Notes: generated by a model not told the origin, from the sequence alone. A stretch of DNA of 27,073 nt from CAMAUF01 sp046152925 (GCA_046152925.1 JBJXFX010000015.1:1-27073), one strand, 5' to 3'. Positions 13,947 to 24,902 are shown, counted from the stretch's first letter. Numbers and translations: made by a program.

Positions 13947-16043
13947 CTACCAGCGCCCGCCGCGCGACCGTCCCTTCCCGAAGCCGCCGCCAGCCATGCG
14001 GCCACCGATCTTCGCCGCCGCGCCCCAGCCGCTGCCACCGAACCCGCCGCCACGCTTCCCGCCACCGCCGAGGATCCCGCCGAGCACCTGACCGAGGATG
14101 ATCGCGCCAGCCTGGGCGGCGTCGCCGCCGCCCGAACGCCCCGAGGGCCACCGCGGGAACGCGCCAGGCGAACCCGACCCTGACGGCCGCTCCTGGTCGC
14201 GGTCCCAGCGGGCGAAGTCTCCGCGCGCGAGGTCATACGCTTCGTCCGCGCGCTTCTGCGCCTTCACCGCCAGGCCGGAGGCCTGCTCGGGGTCCGACCG
14301 TTCGAGCGCGCGCGCCTCTTCGAGCGCCCGTGTCGCGTCGGCAAGCCGGGTGCGCGCCTCCCGGCCCACGCCGGTACGGCGGGTCGCGAGGTAATCCTCC
14401 GCCCTGCGGATGGCGCCTTCGGCGACCTCGAGGTTGGCGACGAGCTGTGCCTTTGCCTTCGCGGAGCGTTGCTCGTGGTCGCGCACGCCAGCGAGCACCG
14501 CATCGGCCAGGCTGTCGGCGCGCACGGCCTCGGCGAGCGCTGCGATTGCGTCGGGCTGCGGCGCCGTCGCAAGCGCCATCGCCGAGCGCAACGCAGCGTC
14601 AGCCTCCGCGAGTTGAGCGTCGAACCCGGTCACCTGGCCCCGCCCGACGGCGTCCTGGGCGCTGGCCAGGTCGCGCGCGGCCTCTGCCCGCTTCGCCTCA
14701 TAGCCGATAGCCGCCTGGCGCGCCGCCGCGTGCTGACGCTCGATCGCGTCGAGCAGCGCCTTCGCGTCTTCCACGGCCTCCTGAGCCTGGCACGCCGCGG
14801 CGGCCGCGGGCGCCGAGTTCCCCGCCCCCAGTGCTGATTGCCCTGACTCGACCGCGGCTGCTGCGAAGGCGAGGCGCTTCGCAGCCTCCTCTAGGTTTCC
14901 GTCGATCGGGTCGAACACGGAGTCGGCCAACCGGTCGAGTCCGTCGACGAGCACATCAAGCGGCTGTAGCCGCCGTTCCTGGCCCTGGATGAGTGCTGGC
15001 AGCTCGGCCAGAGCTTCAGGTGCGCGGCGTTCGAGGTCGCGCAACTGAGCGATCCGTTGCTCTTGGGCCGTGATCAAGGCCCCGGCGGCCACGCACCGGG
15101 CGACGACCGTCTCTAGCAGTTGCCGGCGCTCCTGGGGCGTGTCCGGCACGCTGTCGTCGACCTGCTGGTAGGCCGCGAACGCCGCCTTCAGCTCCACAGC
15201 CGCCTCGTCCAAGCCCCGCGTGATCTCCGCGGCCTCGGCCGTCCCGTACTGAGCCTCGGCGAAGGCGGCTTCCTGACGGGCATCGCGAAGGGCCTCGTCG
15301 GATTCTAGGAGGATGGCGTTGGCCTTTGCCACGAGCTCAGGCGTCGGGGCTGCGCCGGTCGCCGGCTTCGTCCCGGGCGCACCGCCTCGCCGCGAACGCC
15401 GTGAGGCCACGAACAGGAACCCACCGACGCCCCCGACCAGTACCAAGAGCGCCAAGAACACCCACCCCACGTGAATGCCGCCGCCACCACCCGACCCGGC
15501 CGAGGCGCCAGGCACCGGCTCCGCGGCCGGTTCACCAAGAGCACCCGCGTGCGCCTCACCCAGGCCCTTCGCGAGGTCGGCGATCGCCGCGTCGAAGTCG
15601 CCATCGCGGAGCGCCGGCTCGAGCCGGTCGGCGAGGATGCGGTCCTGCTCGTCCTCCGTCACCTCATCGAGCAGCAGGTCACCAAGCCAGAGCTGGTAGG
15701 TGCGGTCGTCGATCGCGATCACGAGCAGGGCATCGCGCCCGCCGAGATTGTTCCGCACAGCCACGTCGTCGGTGTACGCGGGGACATCCCGGGAGCCCGT
15801 CGTGTCCACGAGCAACACGAAGAGCTGCACGTTCTCGGTGTCCTCGACCGCCCCGATCGCCCGCCGGGCATCGGTAAAGCCGTCGCCGGTCTCCGCGAGG
15901 TCGGTGACCGGCCCATCCAGCCGGGGGACATCCTGGGCGAGACCCACGGACACCACGAGCAGCAGGGTCAAGACAAACGCCGCGAGGGCGGCCCACGGGC
16001 TGATCGCGACCCGCCAGCAAGAGTGATGCGCCACGCCTACCAT
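13947..16043 (-). CDS. TPM-domain membrane protein with coiled coil and Gly-rich tail
   Basis: 698 residues. Signal peptide or anchor at ~15-36 (WAALAAFVLTLLLVVSVGLA). A TPM-type extracytoplasmic domain (~38-165) follows, with LFVLLVDTTGSRDVPAY, RNNLGGRDALLVIAIDDR and WLGDLLLDEVTEDEQDRIL. A Gly linker leads to a membrane helix (~192-214) followed by RRSRRGG, so the rest should be cytoplasmic. Residues ~230-620 are Ala/Glu/Arg-rich and predicted helical/coiled coil. The C-terminal ~60 residues are Gly-rich (GGGGKRGGGFGGSG) with Arg and Trp at the end. TPM proteins serve in membrane-protein quality control or photosystem repair. It is upstream of pspA and downstream of the radical SAM gene. Confidence 0.88.
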   Translation of the reverse strand: MVGVAHHSCWRVAISPWAALAAFVLTLLLVVSVGLAQDVPRLDGPVTDLAETGDGFTDARRAIGAVEDTENVQLFVLLVDTTGSRDVPAYTDDVAVRNNLGGRDALLVIAIDDRTYQLWLGDLLLDEVTEDEQDRILADRLEPALRDGDFDAAIADLAKGLGEAHAGALGEPAAEPVPGASAGSGGGGGIHVGWVFLALLVLVGGVGGFLFVASRRSRRGGAPGTKPATGAAPTPELVAKANAILLESDEALRDARQEAAFAEAQYGTAEAAEITRGLDEAAVELKAAFAAYQQVDDSVPDTPQERRQLLETVVARCVAAGALITAQEQRIAQLRDLERRAPEALAELPALIQGQERRLQPLDVLVDGLDRLADSVFDPIDGNLEEAAKRLAFAAAAVESGQSALGAGNSAPAAAAACQAQEAVEDAKALLDAIERQHAAARQAAIGYEAKRAEAARDLASAQDAVGRGQVTGFDAQLAEADAALRSAMALATAPQPDAIAALAEAVRADSLADAVLAGVRDHEQRSAKAKAQLVANLEVAEGAIRRAEDYLATRRTGVGREARTRLADATRALEEARALERSDPEQASGLAVKAQKRADEAYDLARGDFARWDRDQERPSGSGSPGAFPRWPSGRSGGGDAAQAGAIILGQVLGGILGGGGKRGGGFGGSGWGAAAKIGGRMAGGGFGKGRSRGGRW

Positions 16044-16087
16044 CGTAGCCGATGGTTCGCGCCAGGACGTGCGGCCCGGGCCGCGGC

Positions 16088-17995
16088 CTACACCAGTTCC
16101 ACCAACTCGCCGTCGTACTTCTTCGCGCCGCGCCGAAGTTCGACCAGCTTCCCGAGCTTCACGACACAGTCGGCGACGCCACTTGCTTCACCAAGCGCGT
16201 CGAAACCCTGCATGCCGCAGACGTTGCAGCCTCCGTGGTGGCAGTCCGCCACCGTCCGGCCCGTCGCGACGGAGTGCCACTGGCCGCGCAGGTAACTCTT
16301 GGTCACACCGGAATCGATGTGGTCCCAGGGCAAGGGCTCGCGGGTGTCCCACTCGCGGTGCGCGAAGCGGCTCGGGCCGACCTCGGCGGCGGCGAAGGCC
16401 TCGGCCCAGATGTCGGTACGCAGGTACTCGGTCCAGGCGTCGAACTTGGCGCCCGCCCGCCACGCCTCGTAGATGGCCGTCCCGACGCGGCGGTCGCCGC
16501 GGCTAAGGACCGCTTCCAAGAACGAGTCGTCGGGCTTGTTCCAGCTGAACTCGACGCCGGCCGAACGGCAGCCATCGCGCAGCAGGCGATGCTTCGGGTC
16601 GAGCTCGTCGCGCGTATCTTGCCGCGCCCACTGGAACGGGGTGTGCGCCTTCGGCACGTGGTTACTCGTGCTCACGCGGACGCGCGCCCGGCCACCCATG
16701 TGGCGCTTGCCGATCGCCTTCACCTGTTTGCCGAGCTCCACGATCCCGGCGACATCGTCCATCGTCTCGGTCGGCAGGCCGACCATGAAGTACATCTTCA
16801 CGCCCGTCCAGCCACGCTCGAACGCGTTCTCGCAGGCGCCGAGCAAGTCGTCGTCGCTCACGAGCTTGTTGATCCGGTTGCGAAGGGCCTGGCTGCCCGC
16901 TTCTGGCGCCAGCGTCAGCGTGTGCTTCTTGCCCTTCGCCACAGCGTTCGCGACATCAACCGAGAAGCTATCGACCCGCGTGCTCGGGATGCTGATCTTG
17001 AGGTCCGGGAACTCCGCATTGAGGCCGTCGATCATCGCCACGATCTCGCTGTGGTCCGTCGTGCTTAGCGAGAGGAGTGAGAGTTCGTCGTAGCCCGTAT
17101 TGCGCAGGATCTCGCGAGTGACATCCACGACTTCTTGGGGACTCCGCTCCCGCGTCGGCCGGTAGATCATCCCCGCCTGGCAGAATCGGCAGCCCTGCGT
17201 GCAGCCGCGCTGGATCTCGACCGCCGCCCGGTCATGCACGGTCTGCAGGAAGGGGACGATGGGCTTGGTCAACGCCGCGGGCAGCCGTTCGACGATCCGG
17301 CGCCGGATCACGGGCGGCGCCTCGGGCACCAGCGGCTCCAGCGCGCGAAACGCTCCCGTGCGGTCGTAGTGGGCCTCGTAGAACGAGGGCACGTAGACGC
17401 CCGGGAAGGCAAGCAACTGGCGAAGCCGTTCGCGCCGGGGCATGCCTTCGCGCTTCCACTGCCGCACCAGCATCGCAAGGTCGACCACCGCGTCTTCGCC
17501 TTCGCCGAGCACGAACGCGTCGATAAACGGCGACAAGGGTTCTGGGTTGAAGGCGCCGCTCCCGCCGGCGATCACCAGCGGGTCGCCTTCGGTGCGCTGC
17601 TCGGCCCAGATCGGGATGCCGCCCAAGTCGAGCATGTTGAGGACGTTCGCGTAGGTCAGTTCGTACTGGAGCGTGAATCCGACGACATCGAACGCCCGCA
17701 GTGGCTGGCGGTTCTCCAGGCTCCAGAGCGGGACGCCCTCGCGCCGCATCTCCGCCTCCATGTCTTCCCAAGGGGCGAACGCGCGCTCGCAGAGGACGCC
17801 GTCTTCGCGGTTCAGGAGGTCGTAGAGGATCCCCAGGCCCATGTTCGACATGCCGATGTCGTAGGCGTCCGGGTAGGCGAGCGCGAAGCGGACGTCGCAC
17901 GACGCCCACGGCTTGGTCACGCTGTTCCATTCCCCGCCGGTGTAACGGGCAGGCTTGCCGACGCGGGGGAAGAGTTGCTCGATGGTCGCCGCCAT
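16088..17995 (-). CDS. TIGR03960-like radical SAM protein with B12-binding-like N-terminus
   Basis: 635 residues. The N-terminal ~230 residues (GKPARYTGGEWNSVTKPW, RFALAYPDAYDIGMSNMGL) form a Rossmann-like B12-binding-type region. The radical SAM core follows with CTQGCRFC (C265, C269, C272) binding the [4Fe-4S]-SAM cluster, then APEAGSQALRNRINK and GLPTETMDDVAGI. The C-terminus carries HHGGCNVCGMQGF, a further Cys pair. The start at 17995 is chosen because AGGAGG lies 5 bases upstream; an ORF extends 11 codons further without such a site. Relatives often neighbour a DUF2344 gene, absent here. Reaction unknown, perhaps RNA or ribosome modification. Confidence 0.92.
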   Translation of the reverse strand: MAATIEQLFPRVGKPARYTGGEWNSVTKPWASCDVRFALAYPDAYDIGMSNMGLGILYDLLNREDGVLCERAFAPWEDMEAEMRREGVPLWSLENRQPLRAFDVVGFTLQYELTYANVLNMLDLGGIPIWAEQRTEGDPLVIAGGSGAFNPEPLSPFIDAFVLGEGEDAVVDLAMLVRQWKREGMPRRERLRQLLAFPGVYVPSFYEAHYDRTGAFRALEPLVPEAPPVIRRRIVERLPAALTKPIVPFLQTVHDRAAVEIQRGCTQGCRFCQAGMIYRPTRERSPQEVVDVTREILRNTGYDELSLLSLSTTDHSEIVAMIDGLNAEFPDLKISIPSTRVDSFSVDVANAVAKGKKHTLTLAPEAGSQALRNRINKLVSDDDLLGACENAFERGWTGVKMYFMVGLPTETMDDVAGIVELGKQVKAIGKRHMGGRARVRVSTSNHVPKAHTPFQWARQDTRDELDPKHRLLRDGCRSAGVEFSWNKPDDSFLEAVLSRGDRRVGTAIYEAWRAGAKFDAWTEYLRTDIWAEAFAAAEVGPSRFAHREWDTREPLPWDHIDSGVTKSYLRGQWHSVATGRTVADCHHGGCNVCGMQGFDALGEASGVADCVVKLGKLVELRRGAKKYDGELVELV

Positions 17996-18075
17996 TGCGG
18001 CCTCCTGTGCGCCGAAACGCCAGTCCATCGTAGGCCAGCGCGGCGCTTGGGGTCATGGAAGCATGTTTCTGGGCG

Positions 18076-18705
18076 CTAGTGGCCGCGTTCGTAGATTTCG
18101 GCGAGCCCTTCGAGCACCGTGTCCGTGAGGTGGAGGACTCGCTCGAGTGCGTCCACGGCCTCCTCGCTGCTGAGTCCGGCCTCCGAGGCGATCTGGGCCG
18201 CAGTCTCTTCGATCGAATACCGCATGACGTTAAATGTGCCGACCGCGGCCGTGAGCCCGACTCCCGCCGCAATCAGGGTGCGGCCGTAGTCGTGGCCGAT
18301 CGTGCGGGCGTCCTCGCTGAAGCGCTCGCCCTTCGCTCCCGTCGTGATGAAGCGCGCGAAGAGGTCGACCAACTGCCGTCCGATCAGGCGCAAGCGCTCG
18401 CGGGCCTCCTCGCCGAAGCTCTCGAAGGCGGCCCGCGAGGCTGGCTGGCGGTTGCCGCTGATCCGGCGCTTGGCGCGGGCGAGGGCGAGGTCGCTAATGC
18501 GCACGCTGTCGTTCGTGTCGGGCGATGCCGGCGTGGTCACGAGCTGCCGCAGGTCTTCGTCCGCGACCCGGCGGTGCCCGCCGCTCGTCCGGTACGAACG
18601 CACCTGGCCCGCGTCGGCCCACCGTCGCACCGTCGACTCGCTGACGCCCAGCAGCGTGCTCGCGGCGCCGAGGGTGAGCCAGGTGGTCTTCGCGTCGCCG
18701 TCCAT
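18076..18705 (-). CDS. MerR-type helix-turn-helix regulator with helical C-terminal domain
   Basis: 209 residues from the ATG at 18705 (MDGDAKTTWLTLGAA); the open frame goes further up without similarity. Residues ~8-55 form a MerR/excisionase-like winged HTH (LGVSESTVRRWADAGQVRSY, then SGGHRRVADEDLRQL). The C-terminal ~120 residues are helical (RLIGRQLVDLFARFI, GHDYGRTLIAAGVGLTAAVG, EAVDALERVLHLTDTVLEG). They loosely resemble the RsbRD/CdaR-type N-terminal sensor domain; that link is a guess. It is divergent from the VOC-acnA-PPOX operon across a 307-base spacer, so it may regulate that operon, itself, or the radical SAM gene 81 bases downstream. Confidence 0.85.
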   Translation of the reverse strand: MDGDAKTTWLTLGAASTLLGVSESTVRRWADAGQVRSYRTSGGHRRVADEDLRQLVTTPASPDTNDSVRISDLALARAKRRISGNRQPASRAAFESFGEEARERLRLIGRQLVDLFARFITTGAKGERFSEDARTIGHDYGRTLIAAGVGLTAAVGTFNVMRYSIEETAAQIASEAGLSSEEAVDALERVLHLTDTVLEGLAEIYERGH

Positions 18706-19012
18706 GGCCTCGAAAGCTACCAAACTTGCCGCCCACGCGCGATCATGGGACCCACTCGCGTACCACGTGCCGAATGCATCCGGGCGCCGACAGGCGTATA
18801 TTGACTGTGTCGTCCCACTTGTCGTGCGAGCGCCGGGCCCAACGGTCCCATCCCCTGGGAAGTCGCGGCGCTCTGCTGGACGGCTGCCGCGCGGCGAGGC
18901 CCGCGGAAAGGGCCCAAGCACCTTCGGAAGGAGGCTTGGGGCAGATGACGTTCGACCCGTATTGACGCGTGACCTCCCACGGCGACCTCACGACCGCAGC
19001 GGAGGTGTCCCC
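18706..19012. other. 307-base divergent spacer between HTH regulator and VOC-acnA operon
   Basis: No convincing gene lies here. On the plus strand TATATT (18797-18802) is a possible -10, with no good -35, and would start a transcript near 18809. Bases 18828-18940 can fold into consecutive hairpins (separate entry). GGAGG at 19001-19005 is the ribosome site of the VOC gene. The frames crossing the spacer are upstream extensions of the flanking genes without family signal. Confidence 0.6.
18828..18940 (+). ncRNA. candidate structured RNA leader of the VOC-acnA-PPOX operon
   Basis: Three stems in a row. Stem 1: GAGCGCCG (18828-18835) pairs with CGGCGCTC (18866-18873), perfect 8 bp, and encloses a nested perfect hairpin TCCCA/TGGGA (18846-18850, 18856-18860). 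Stem 2, weaker: CCGCG (18887-18891) with CGCGG (18902-18906). Stem 3: CCCAAGC (18913-18919) with GCTTGGG (18934-18940), continued inside by CCTT/AAGG (18921-18924, 18928-18931). I recognise no known riboswitch core. GC-rich DNA gives chance stems, so this is a candidate only. Confidence 0.4.
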
Positions 19013-19390
19013 ATGGCTGTCCTCGGCATCGACCACGTCCAGATCTCCATCCCGCCCGGAGGCGAAGGCGCAGCGCGCGCTTTCTACGGCGGCCTCCTCG
19101 GGCTGGCCGAGATCACGAAGCCGCCAACTTTAGCAGCGCGCGGTGGGTGCTGGTTCCAGGCCGGGCCGCAGCAGCTTCACTGTGGCGTCGAACCCGATGT
19201 CGCGGCCACGCGGCGCCATCCTGGGCTGCTCGTCGATGACCTCGACGCCGTCGCCGCCGCACTCGCCGCGCACGGCTATGCTGTCGCGCCAGATGGCGGC
19301 ATCCCGGGCGTGCGGCGGCTCCACACCGTGGACCCGTTCGGCAACCGCCTCGAATTCGTCCAACCGATCGATTCAAACCCCGCGGGCTAA
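19013..19390 (+). CDS. single-domain VOC (glyoxalase-like) protein
   Basis: 125 residues. It starts MAVLGIDHVQISIPPGGEG with the VOC metal-site His8 and Gln10 region, has ARAFYGGLLGLAEI and a Cys/His stretch (QQLHCGVEPD), and ends TVDPFGNRLEFVQPID with the closing Glu. This is the usual layout of small bacterial glyoxalase/bleomycin-resistance type proteins, active as dimers; the substrate is unknown. GGAGG 7 bases before the ATG fixes the start, although the open frame is much longer. Only 18 bases separate it from acnA, so the two are co-transcribed. Confidence 0.9.
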   Translation: MAVLGIDHVQISIPPGGEGAARAFYGGLLGLAEITKPPTLAARGGCWFQAGPQQLHCGVEPDVAATRRHPGLLVDDLDAVAAALAAHGYAVAPDGGIPGVRRLHTVDPFGNRLEFVQPIDSNPAG

Positions 19391-19408
19391 CCCGCGAAGG
19401 AGGGCTCA

Positions 19409-22077
<2,669 letters not shown>

Positions 22078-22078
<1 letters not shown>

Positions 22079-22533
22079 TGACCACGGCCCGCGCCGATCC
22101 CGGCGACCTCGTCGATGCGGCTATTCGCCGCGCCGGGGAGGTCGCCGGCCCAGCGATGGCCGCCAACTTCACGCACCCAGACTGGCGCATGACGGCGACC
22201 GAGTTCCGCACCTTCTGGGGAGTCACGCGCCTCGTGGCCGTTGGCACCTCGAGCCCGGAAGGCCGGCCGCACGCCGCGCCGGTGGAAGTCACACTCCGCG
22301 GCGACCGCTTCCTGATCCCGACCTTCGCGGACGCGGTACGGTTGAAGGACCTCGAAAGAAACCCGTGGCTCTCGCTGACGACCTGGGACGACGCGTATCA
22401 CGCGGCGATCGTGTACGGCCGGGCCATCGTCCCGGTGGGGCGCAGCGGAATGATGTCGGTCACGCTCGAGCCAACGCGGATCTACGCAATCCGCCCGCCG
22501 AGTTGGCACCACGCGAGCAGGCGGCCTCTCTGA
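22078..22533 (+). CDS. pyridoxamine 5'-phosphate oxidase-like flavin/F420-binding protein
   Basis: 151 residues. The split beta-barrel pattern of the PPOX superfamily is visible: VTRLVAVGTSSPEGRPHAAP, VEVTLRGDRFLIPTF, AVRLKDLERNPWLSLT and IVYGRAIVPV. Members bind FMN or F420 and reduce or oxidise small substrates; which cofactor is used cannot be told. Its ATG shares a base with the acnA stop (TGATG), so it is translationally coupled to acnA. It converges with the unknown gene pair, 11 bases away. Confidence 0.82.
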
Positions 22534-22544
22534 TGTGGCGAACG

Positions 22545-22985
22545 TCAGCCCGCCACATCAGCAGCGAGGGCCACGGCCAGGCTTCGGGGGGGTCGCACGG
22601 CGAACTCGTCGCTTTCGAGGTGTCCCCAACCTCGGGCAAGGCACACGGGGCACGGGCGGTCCCCCGCGGGCAGCATGCCGGCGCCGAAGCAGCCTAGGCA
22701 TTGACCAAGGATGGACACTACGCTCCATGCCCGGTTCTTGACTCGTAGTCGTGCCAGGTAGGGGTAACGAGATTCGGGTGGATCACCAGAATCCCACACA
22801 AGGAACGTGGCCTCGTTGCGATAGGCGATTCCAGGCCCGATAACGAAGGTGCCCGAGGGCGGCGGCGTACTCCACCGGCCCATTCCAGCGGCGAGCAACC
22901 CGGTATCGTCCTCCATGAGGGCTTCCAGGCACGCCTTGGCGTCACTCAGGTGACGAGCGGCGCTCTTTACGGCTGCATCAGGCAT
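22545..22985 (-). CDS. unknown protein with zinc-ribbon-like Cys pattern
   Basis: 146 residues, no family recognised. An N-terminal helical part (AAVKSAARHLSDAKACLEAL) is followed by a mixed middle (SGTFVIGPGIAYRNEATFLV, WDSGDPPESRYPYLARLRVK). CLGC and CPVC, 13 residues apart (residues ~96-115), suggest one zinc site. The last part is Ala/Val-rich. The start overlaps the end of the upstream gene by 19 bases, so the pair is coupled. DNA here looks less uniformly GC-rich than the flanking metabolic genes, which hints at accessory origin. Frames on the opposite strand overlap it but show no protein-like pattern. Confidence 0.6.
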   Translation of the reverse strand: MPDAAVKSAARHLSDAKACLEALMEDDTGLLAAGMGRWSTPPPSGTFVIGPGIAYRNEATFLVWDSGDPPESRYPYLARLRVKNRAWSVVSILGQCLGCFGAGMLPAGDRPCPVCLARGWGHLESDEFAVRPPRSLAVALAADVAG

Positions 22986-23317
22986 TCAGGAACCTCGACG
23001 CCAGGATAACGCAGCACGGCGGCGTAGGCGTCTGCGGCTTGACTCGATAAGGGCCGAAGGTGCTTCCAGCGATGCAGCTGTGCCTGCTCAGCGAGCGAAG
23101 CCTGCGCGCCTCGGTTGGCGGCGGAACGAAGGATGACCAGACGAAGATTCTCCAGAAGCGCCCGTGCAAGAGCATCGTTGAGCGAAGCGCCCTCGGGCAA
23201 GGATTCCGCGGCCCGGATGCCAGCGACCATCTCGCCGGACGCACAGAAGCTCCGCCCGGTTTCGAAGCCGCATTCGGCAGCGATGGCAGCCATGCGTTCG
23301 GCTAAGTCCCGGTCCAT
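22967..23317 (-). CDS. unknown small helical protein
   Basis: 116 residues, no family recognised. Mostly helical by sequence: DRDLAERMAAIAAECGFETG, EGASLNDALARALLENLRLV, then AEQAQLHRWKHLRPLSSQAA. Three Cys are scattered and there is no membrane segment. It is the first gene of a two-gene minus-strand unit with the zinc-ribbon protein. The ATG at 23317 has no clear ribosome site. It is divergent from icd across 95 bases, where GAGGG near 23391 belongs to icd. The product might act with its downstream partner; nothing shows how. Confidence 0.55.
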   Translation of the reverse strand: MDRDLAERMAAIAAECGFETGRSFCASGEMVAGIRAAESLPEGASLNDALARALLENLRLVILRSAANRGAQASLAEQAQLHRWKHLRPLSSQAADAYAAVLRYPGVEVPECLMQP

Positions 23318-23412
23318 CGTCGAGGCACGGTACGGCGTTCGTTCCTGAGCCGCGAGGCGGTAAGGGTGAGGTTCGGTACCATGCCCTGCAAAGTCCGCCG
23401 AGGGTAGTCAGC

Positions 23413-24630
23413 ATGGCAAAGATCAAGGTCGTGAACCCCGTCGTCGAGATGGACGGCGACGAGATGACCCGCATCATCTGGCAGTTCATCAAAGACAAGC
23501 TCATCCTCCCATATCTGGATATCACGCTCGAGTATTACGACCTCGGCATCGAGCACCGCGACGCAACCAACGACCAGGTCACGATCGATTCGGCGAACGC
23601 GACCAAGAAGCACGGCGTCGCCGTCAAGTGCGCGACCATCACGCCCGACGAGGAGCGCGTCAAGGAGTTCAACCTCAAGCAGATGTGGCGATCCCCGAAC
23701 GGGACGATCCGTAACATCCTCGGCGGGGTCATCTTCCGCGAGCCGATCGTCTGCTCGAACATCCCGCGCCTCGTCCCCGGCTGGACCAAGCCGATCGTCA
23801 TCGGCCGCCACGCCCACGGTGACCAATACAAGGCGACCGACTTCGTCGTCCCCGGCCCCGGCACAGTGACCATCACGTACACGCCGGACGGCGGGACGCC
23901 CGTGGTGCGCGAAGTGGCGAAGTACACCGGCGGCGGCATCGCCATGGGCATGTTCAACTACGACGAATCGATCCGGGATTTCGCCCGCGCGAGCATGCGA
24001 TACGGCCTCAACCGCGGCTGGCCGGTCTACCTCTCCACCAAGAACACCATCCTCAAGGCCTACGACGGACGCTTCAAGGACATCTTTGAAGAAGTGTTCA
24101 ACGCCGAGTTCAAGCAGGACTTCGCCGCCAAGGGCATCACCTACGAGCACCGGCTGATCGACGACATGGTCGCCCAAGTCCTCAAGTGGGAAGGCGGCGT
24201 CGTCTGGGCCTGCAAGAACTACGACGGCGACGTCCAGAGCGACGTGGTAGCGCAAGGCTTCGGCTCGCTCGGCCTGATGACCTCCGTGCTCCTCTCTCCC
24301 GACGGCCGCACCGTCGAAGCCGAGGCGGCCCACGGGACCGTGACGCGCCACTACCGCCAGCATCAGCGCGGCGAGAAGACCTCCACCAACCCGATCGCCT
24401 CGATCTTCGCCTGGACGCGCGGTCTCGCGCACCGGGGCAAGCTCGACGGTACCCCGGACCTCATCGCATTCGCCGACACGCTGGAAGCCGTGTGCGTCGA
24501 AGCCGTCGAGGCCGGCGAGATGACCAAAGACCTCGCGATCCTGATCGACAAGAACGCCCCGTTCCTCACGACCGAGGACTTCCTCGCGGCGCTCGACCGC
24601 CGCCTCCAAGCAAAGATGGCCGCCTGGTAG
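23413..24630 (+). CDS. icd: NADP-dependent isocitrate dehydrogenase
   Basis: TCA-cycle enzyme converting isocitrate to 2-oxoglutarate and CO2. 405 residues, matching the homodimeric eukaryote-like (type II) NADP-IDH rather than the E. coli type. Visible marks: VVEMDGDEMTRIIWQFIKDK at the start, the substrate-site KQMWRSPNGTIRNILGG, GRHAHGDQYKATDF, DDMVAQVLKWEGG, the family signature KNYDGDVQSDVVAQGFGSLG and AEAAHGTVTRHYRQHQ. AGGG lies 8 bases before the ATG, and TACCAT (23378-23383) is a weak possible -10. It shares the neighbourhood with acnA, although two unknown genes and opposite strands lie between them. A VapBC module follows 38 bases after its stop. Confidence 0.97.
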   Translation: MAKIKVVNPVVEMDGDEMTRIIWQFIKDKLILPYLDITLEYYDLGIEHRDATNDQVTIDSANATKKHGVAVKCATITPDEERVKEFNLKQMWRSPNGTIRNILGGVIFREPIVCSNIPRLVPGWTKPIVIGRHAHGDQYKATDFVVPGPGTVTITYTPDGGTPVVREVAKYTGGGIAMGMFNYDESIRDFARASMRYGLNRGWPVYLSTKNTILKAYDGRFKDIFEEVFNAEFKQDFAAKGITYEHRLIDDMVAQVLKWEGGVVWACKNYDGDVQSDVVAQGFGSLGLMTSVLLSPDGRTVEAEAAHGTVTRHYRQHQRGEKTSTNPIASIFAWTRGLAHRGKLDGTPDLIAFADTLEAVCVEAVEAGEMTKDLAILIDKNAPFLTTEDFLAALDRRLQAKMAAW

Positions 24631-24645
24631 CGACCATCTCGCCGG

Positions 24646-24668
24646 TTGCCGAATGCTATAATCGGCTC
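24646..24668 (+). promoter_or_regulatory. extended -10 promoter of vapB copy 4, leaderless, with inverted repeat
   Basis: TGC-TATAAT (24654-24662) is a perfect extended -10. The hexamer ends exactly 6 bases before the ATG at 24669. GCCGA (24648-24652) and TCGGC (24662-24666) form an inverted repeat around it, a likely operator. No -35 match and no ribosome binding site are visible. Confidence 0.68.
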
Positions 24669-24902
24669 ATGCGAGCCAGCGTCGACCTGAATCCAGACCA
24701 AGTTGAGCGATTGGGAGGCTATTGCACCCGCGAGGGGATCTCGCGGGCGGAGGCTATACGCCGGGCAGTTGACGGCCTCCTCGAACAGGCCCGATCCGAT
24801 CAGAGAAAAGAGATTCTTCGATCGACGTCAGGCGCCTGGAAGGACCTCAACCTGGACGCCCTGGCGTTTGTCCGTGCACTCCGCGACGAATGGGGACCGT
24901 AA
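24669..24902 (+). CDS. VapB-type antitoxin (ribbon-helix-helix), copy 4
   Basis: 77 residues, with the RHH-like N-terminus MRASVDLNPDQVERLGGYC, RAEAIRRAVDGLLEQA and the toxin-binding tail SGAWKDLNLDALAFVRAL ending in DEWGP. It is clearly related to the copies at 5.5-7.9 kb but more diverged. It overlaps the toxin start by 13 bases. The frame is open far upstream through icd; the true start is set by the conserved MR- beginning and the -10 distance. Confidence 0.87.
   Translation: MRASVDLNPDQVERLGGYCTREGISRAEAIRRAVDGLLEQARSDQRKEILRSTSGAWKDLNLDALAFVRALRDEWGP

Noticed and set aside
18912..18960. Terminator at the CCCAAGC/GCTTGGG hairpin
   Set aside because: GCAGATGACG follows rather than a T-run; kept only as part of the candidate leader.
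23302..24609. 435-codon frame on the minus strand
   Set aside because: Antisense to icd with no protein-family signal.
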